64,000 bases of DNA from an uncultured Lachnospiraceae bacterium. GTDB lineage: Bacteria > Bacillota > Clostridia > Lachnospirales > Lachnospiraceae. Positions within the stretch are counted from its first letter, which is position 1. Each line of letters starts with the position of its first letter. A program made the position numbers and the translations under genes. Shown here one piece after another: positions 60,960 through 64,000 of the stretch. The DNA lies in contig CAJUOO010000003.1 in NCBI GenBank assembly GCA_910588535.1, forward strand, positions 71,194 to 135,193, given 5' to 3'. A model generated the notes under the pieces. It saw nothing but the letters and a program-made list of their open reading frames with translations, did no database searches and was not told the origin of the DNA.

Positions 60960-62975
60960 ATGACAAAAAAAGAGTTTTTTGACAGGGGAGCCGAGTGTTA
61001 TTTTTTAGATGATGGAAAAGCTGCGGGTACATATTGTAGAGAGAATTGGAAAGAGGACGCGGCACATATATTGCGTGTGGCAGATGAGGTATGCCGTCAG
61101 GAATTTCTCTTTGATCTGAAATGGGATATGGAGCGCACCTATGAGCCAGTGATCTTTGACAAAGAAATTATATGGGATTACAAGCCGGGGGATGACCCGG
61201 AATTTATCTTTCAGTTTAATCGCCATCGCTTCTTTATCTGTCTGGGGCAGGCATATGCGATGACGGGTGACGAGAAGTATGCGAAGGCTTTTGTCAGCCA
61301 GATGACGGACTGGACGGAAAAGCAGCCACTGACATCTGAGAGCCGTGGCACAACTTGGCGCACTATAGAAGCAGGGCTTCGTGGAGAATATTGGTGTAAA
61401 GCGATCTGTTATTTTAAGGACAGTGAAAACTTGACAGATGAGGCGGTGGATAAGTTTTACCGCTGTATGACAGAGCATGCAGAGTATATTATAAAGGAAC
61501 ACAGCCTCTTAAGGCGCATGAGTAACTGGAGTGTTCTGGAGGATCATGGACTTTTGATGATTGGTTTGACTCTGCCACAGAGCGAGCAGACAGAGAAATA
61601 TATTAAGACAGCGTTAGAGCATCTTACGATTGAGGCAAGATTGCAGATTATGCCAGATGGTGCACAGTGGGAGCAGTCACCTATGTATCACAATGAGGTA
61701 TTTCACTGTTATCTTGATACATTGCTTCTTTGCGGGCGCAATCAGATCTCTGTTCCAGAGGAGATCACAGAGAGAGTGAAAAAGATGGCATATGCGAATC
61801 TATCATGGATCAAGCCAGATCATCATCAATTTATGAACGGTGACAGTGATGATACAGATATACGCGATCTGCTCACAGTGGCAGCTTATCTGTTCCGCGA
61901 TCCAGTATTAAAGTATGTGGCATGGCAAACCATTGATTTTGAGAGCATCTGGGATCTGGGTGTAGGAGCGATAGAGGAGTATCGTGCCATCGACACACAA
62001 AAGCCAGAGGAAGCGTCAAGAGCGATGGTACACAGCGGAAATTATTATCTGCGCTCCGACTGGGGAGAGGACGCAAATCTGCTTCACTTTCACTGTGGCA
62101 CGGTCGGTGCAGGACATGGACATTCGGACAAGCTTCATATTGATCTGGTGATCTGTGGGGAGGATGTGCTGATGGACGCTGGTCGTTATAATTATGTGCC
62201 GGGTCCAAAGCGCTTTGAGTTTAAAGATCCCACCGCACATAATACAATTTTGGTAGATGGAAAATTCTTCTCTGTCTGCAAGGATTCATGGGAGTGCTCT
62301 AAACTTACTGCGCCAGTAAACCAGAAGCACTGTTTTACACAAAAGTATGAGTTTGTTCAGGGAGGGCATCTCGGCTATATGGATCTTGATAATGGTGTGT
62401 TTATAAATAGAAAAGTGATCCATATTCTTCCTGATATCTATATCATAGCAGATGAGATGTATTCTGGCGGTGAGCATACATATGAAGAGTATTTCCATTT
62501 TAATAATAGAGGTCAAGTGGCTTTGACAGAACATATGGCTGTCTATGAAGGTGAGAAGACACGCACAGAATTTTACTTTGTCACGCCGGGAGTGGAGACA
62601 AAGCTGATGGATACCAGAATTTCGAGAAATTATAATCAGACAGAGGATAATAAGACAGTCGCTATCACAAAGACCAATCAAGGCTTCACTTCATTTTTAA
62701 CTGTTATCTATGGAAAAAAAGCAGGTGATATGTCTCCGATTGTCGTATCTAAAATTCCAGTGAGATCTGAGTTTAGAAATGTCATTCATCCTGATAGCTG
62801 GGCGGAAGCACTGAAAATACAGACTAAGGATAAAACATATATCGTGATAATCTGTCATCAGGAGGTCAATACACCCACTGACCAGACAGAAGCAGATGGA
62901 TGTATGGGATATGGGAATGTGTTGGTATTTGATAAAGAGGAAGAGACGCAGGTTGGAAATGTACTTCTATGGTAG
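60960..62975 (+). CDS. Heparinase II/III family polysaccharide lyase (second copy)
   Basis: This 671-residue protein has an alpha/alpha barrel N-terminal domain (about 60-330; TTWRTIEAGLRGEYWCKAIC, then MPDGAQWEQSPMYHNEVFHC). The C-terminal lyase beta domain has the classic GAGHGHSDKLHIDLVICGED, then VLMDAGRYNYVPG, and HNTILVDGKFFS. ATG lies one base after the GH88 stop (TAAGATG). No signal peptide, so intracellular. It differs clearly from the lyase at 50683; the two probably cut different bonds or chain lengths. Confidence 0.9.
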   Translation: MTKKEFFDRGAECYFLDDGKAAGTYCRENWKEDAAHILRVADEVCRQEFLFDLKWDMERTYEPVIFDKEIIWDYKPGDDPEFIFQFNRHRFFICLGQAYAMTGDEKYAKAFVSQMTDWTEKQPLTSESRGTTWRTIEAGLRGEYWCKAICYFKDSENLTDEAVDKFYRCMTEHAEYIIKEHSLLRRMSNWSVLEDHGLLMIGLTLPQSEQTEKYIKTALEHLTIEARLQIMPDGAQWEQSPMYHNEVFHCYLDTLLLCGRNQISVPEEITERVKKMAYANLSWIKPDHHQFMNGDSDDTDIRDLLTVAAYLFRDPVLKYVAWQTIDFESIWDLGVGAIEEYRAIDTQKPEEASRAMVHSGNYYLRSDWGEDANLLHFHCGTVGAGHGHSDKLHIDLVICGEDVLMDAGRYNYVPGPKRFEFKDPTAHNTILVDGKFFSVCKDSWECSKLTAPVNQKHCFTQKYEFVQGGHLGYMDLDNGVFINRKVIHILPDIYIIADEMYSGGEHTYEEYFHFNNRGQVALTEHMAVYEGEKTRTEFYFVTPGVETKLMDTRISRNYNQTEDNKTVAITKTNQGFTSFLTVIYGKKAGDMSPIVVSKIPVRSEFRNVIHPDSWAEALKIQTKDKTYIVIICHQEVNTPTDQTEADGCMGYGNVLVFDKEEETQVGNVLLW

Positions 62976-63113
62976 AAAAGGATGACAGCATTTTTATTGA
63001 GTGATATGATGGAGAATGACAGCCATCTCCCTCTTGCAATTTTATGATTCCTGTGATATTCTATGATTTGCAATGATTCAGAATACATAGAATACCAATT
63101 AGGATGAAGAGAA

Positions 63114-63533
63114 ATGATTATTTTTAAAGAGAATGTACTTGATACAGATACTTATCTGGCGCTAAGGAAGTCTGTGAAGTGGAAGAAGCTATCTTATGAG
63201 CAGGCAAGCAAGGCGCTGCGCAATAGTCTTTACACAGTATGTGCCTATGGGTTTGATCGACCGGTCGGTATGGGCAGACTTGTAGGGGATGGCGCGGTTA
63301 TCTGTTATATACAGGATTTGATTGTGGTGCCAGATGCACAGGCGGCAGGGATTGGTGGTCAGATGGTGGAGATGCTGATTGAATATGCAGAGAGTCTTAG
63401 GATGGAGGGTACAGAACTGATGCTGGATCTGATGTGTGCCAAGGGACGTGAGCTGTTCTATCAAAGTCATGGCTTTCTGGCAAGACCGACGAAGAATCTG
63501 GGACCGGGAATGATACAATATTTACACGATTAA
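63114..63533 (+). CDS. GNAT family N-acetyltransferase
   Basis: This 139-residue GNAT protein has the acetyl-CoA loop IVVPDAQAAGIGGQMVEMLI and a C-terminal CAKGRELFYQSHGFLARP. The substrate is unknown; small stand-alone GNATs act on amines or antibiotics. Upstream lies a 9-bp hairpin, TATTCTATG (63057-63065) with CATAGAATA (63086-63094), close to the ribosome site. Confidence 0.9.
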   Translation: MIIFKENVLDTDTYLALRKSVKWKKLSYEQASKALRNSLYTVCAYGFDRPVGMGRLVGDGAVICYIQDLIVVPDAQAAGIGGQMVEMLIEYAESLRMEGTELMLDLMCAKGRELFYQSHGFLARPTKNLGPGMIQYLHD

Positions 63534-63631
63534 AAAATTAAAATAAGGCTCTGTCACATTAAGAAAAACATATACAGGATATTGACATCTTGTGGGATGA
63601 AGTTTCTTGTATTATTTTCGGAAGAGGTCCG

Positions 63632-63770
63632 TATAGCCCGTCCGCTGTTTTCCTCCGTCACCCCGCTTTCGCTTAGTGAAAAACGTAACGGATACTAAGC
63701 TCGTGAAAAACCTCGCTAAGTACCGACGTTTTTCAATAGGTTCCTTGAGGAAAACAGCGGACGGGCTATA
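63632..63770 (+). repeat. Structured dispersed repeat, copy 2 (nested hairpin)
   Basis: The outer arms 63632-63655 and 63747-63770 pair perfectly over 24 bp (start TATAGCCCGTCCGCTG, end CAGCGGACGGGCTATA). Inner pairs: TGAAAAACG (63677-63685) with CGTTTTTCA (63727-63735), and CGGATACTAAG (63689-63699) with CTAAGTACCG (63716-63725). Outer arm sequence is unrelated to copy 1, while the core is nearly identical. Flanking similarity to other copies extends from GGCTCTGTCAC (63547) to TTGCAG (63807). Confidence 0.8.
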
Positions 63771-63901
63771 CTACTTTATTGAATCGTTCTTCTTCATGTA
63801 CTTGCAGCTTTGTATTTATTATACTTTCTTTTGTATTCATAAAGCATCAAATTCTTTTTAAGGAAATAAGAAAAGCAATTTATCAATTTCATATAAACAA
63901 A

Positions 63902-63922
63902 ACAACAGCGTGTTTTGCCTAA
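63902..63922 (+). pseudogene. Tiny 3' fragment of an Rpn-type nuclease gene next to repeat copy 4
   Basis: ACA ACA GCG TGT TTT GCC TAA reads TTACFA then stop. It matches the DTACFAQLIKT tail of the Rpn-type pseudogene at 14105-14650, including bases beyond the stop. The remainder of that gene is absent here. Confidence 0.45.
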
Positions 63923-63933
63923 CTGATAAAACA

Positions 63934-64000
63934 GCCCGGCGAACCGCCTGTGGTCCTCAAGGAACCTATTGAAAAACGCCGGCGCTTAGCGAGGTAGTTT
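63934..64000 (-). repeat. Structured dispersed repeat, copy 4 (cut by the window end)
   Basis: This is the inverse orientation of copy 2. GCCCGGCGAACCGCCTGTGG at 63934 matches the outer arm of copy 1 read on its minus strand. It is followed by CAAGGAACCTATTGAAAAAC and GCGCTTAGCGAGGTAGTTT of the conserved core. The other arm lies beyond base 64000. Confidence 0.75.

Noticed and set aside
63676..63861. 61-residue frame within repeat copy 2
   Set aside because: It spans the nested hairpin, has no ribosome site, and the same region in other copies is not open.

Overview
The window looks like a chromosomal segment of a gut Firmicute, most likely a Lachnospiraceae member. This is inferred from gene content and protein style (Rpn-type nuclease remnants, CapEFG and WbpG-HisH-HisF capsule genes, YesM/YesN-regulated sugar importer, GHKL/LytTR two-component pair), moderate-to-low GC, strong AGGAGG ribosome sites and many GTG/TTG starts. 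No database search was possible; family names come from recognising motifs.

Layout. (1) 1-4111 is a scrapyard: two fragments of a phage-type endolysin flank an ISAs1-family transposase remnant and one AT-rich, foreign-looking coiled-coil membrane protein. A SpoIID-like protein that has lost its C-terminal peptidoglycan-binding part follows. (2) 4160-12271 is metabolic: carA-carB-arcC (carbamoyl phosphate), then a two-gene arabinan cassette (GH51 + GH43). (3) 12472-13850 is a LytTR/GHKL two-component pair whose next gene seems to have been cut off by a structured repeat carrying an Rpn nuclease remnant. (4) 14915-22406 holds four ABC exporter half-molecules, arranged as a tandemly duplicated heterodimer. 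(5) 22504-40827 is a capsule/exopolysaccharide operon: a triple-fusion initiating transferase, an amidotransferase trio, a phase-variable acyltransferase, a CDP-glycerol-type transferase, the UDP-L-FucNAc pathway, a cytidylyltransferase plus SDR pair, a GT4, Wzy, Wzx and an RmlD-like reductase. (6) 41188-45771 is an AraC regulator divergent from a large DUF5107/TPR protein. The latter sits behind a triplicated 131-bp structured leader. (7) 46051-50409 holds a CPBP protease, asnA, a lipoprotein and a coiled-coil protein. (8) 50683-62975 is a uronic-acid polysaccharide utilisation locus: two heparinase II/III-type lyases, YesN/YesM, a binding protein, two permeases and a GH88 unsaturated uronyl hydrolase. 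(9) A GNAT gene and two structured repeats close the window.

The most intriguing unexplained signal is a dispersed family of roughly 140-nt nested hairpins, at 13974-14113, 63632-63770, 63934-64000 (cut by the window end), a half copy near 45810-45974 and a diverged relative near 52633-52821. The arms of the outer helix differ completely between copies yet stay complementary, and an inner helix shows a paired CG-to-TA change, so structure rather than sequence is conserved. Two copies are joined to the 3' end of an Rpn-type nuclease gene. Other strong signals are the triplicated covarying leader with AraC-like direct repeats 21 bp apart, and a G10 tract that puts the capsule acyltransferase out of frame.
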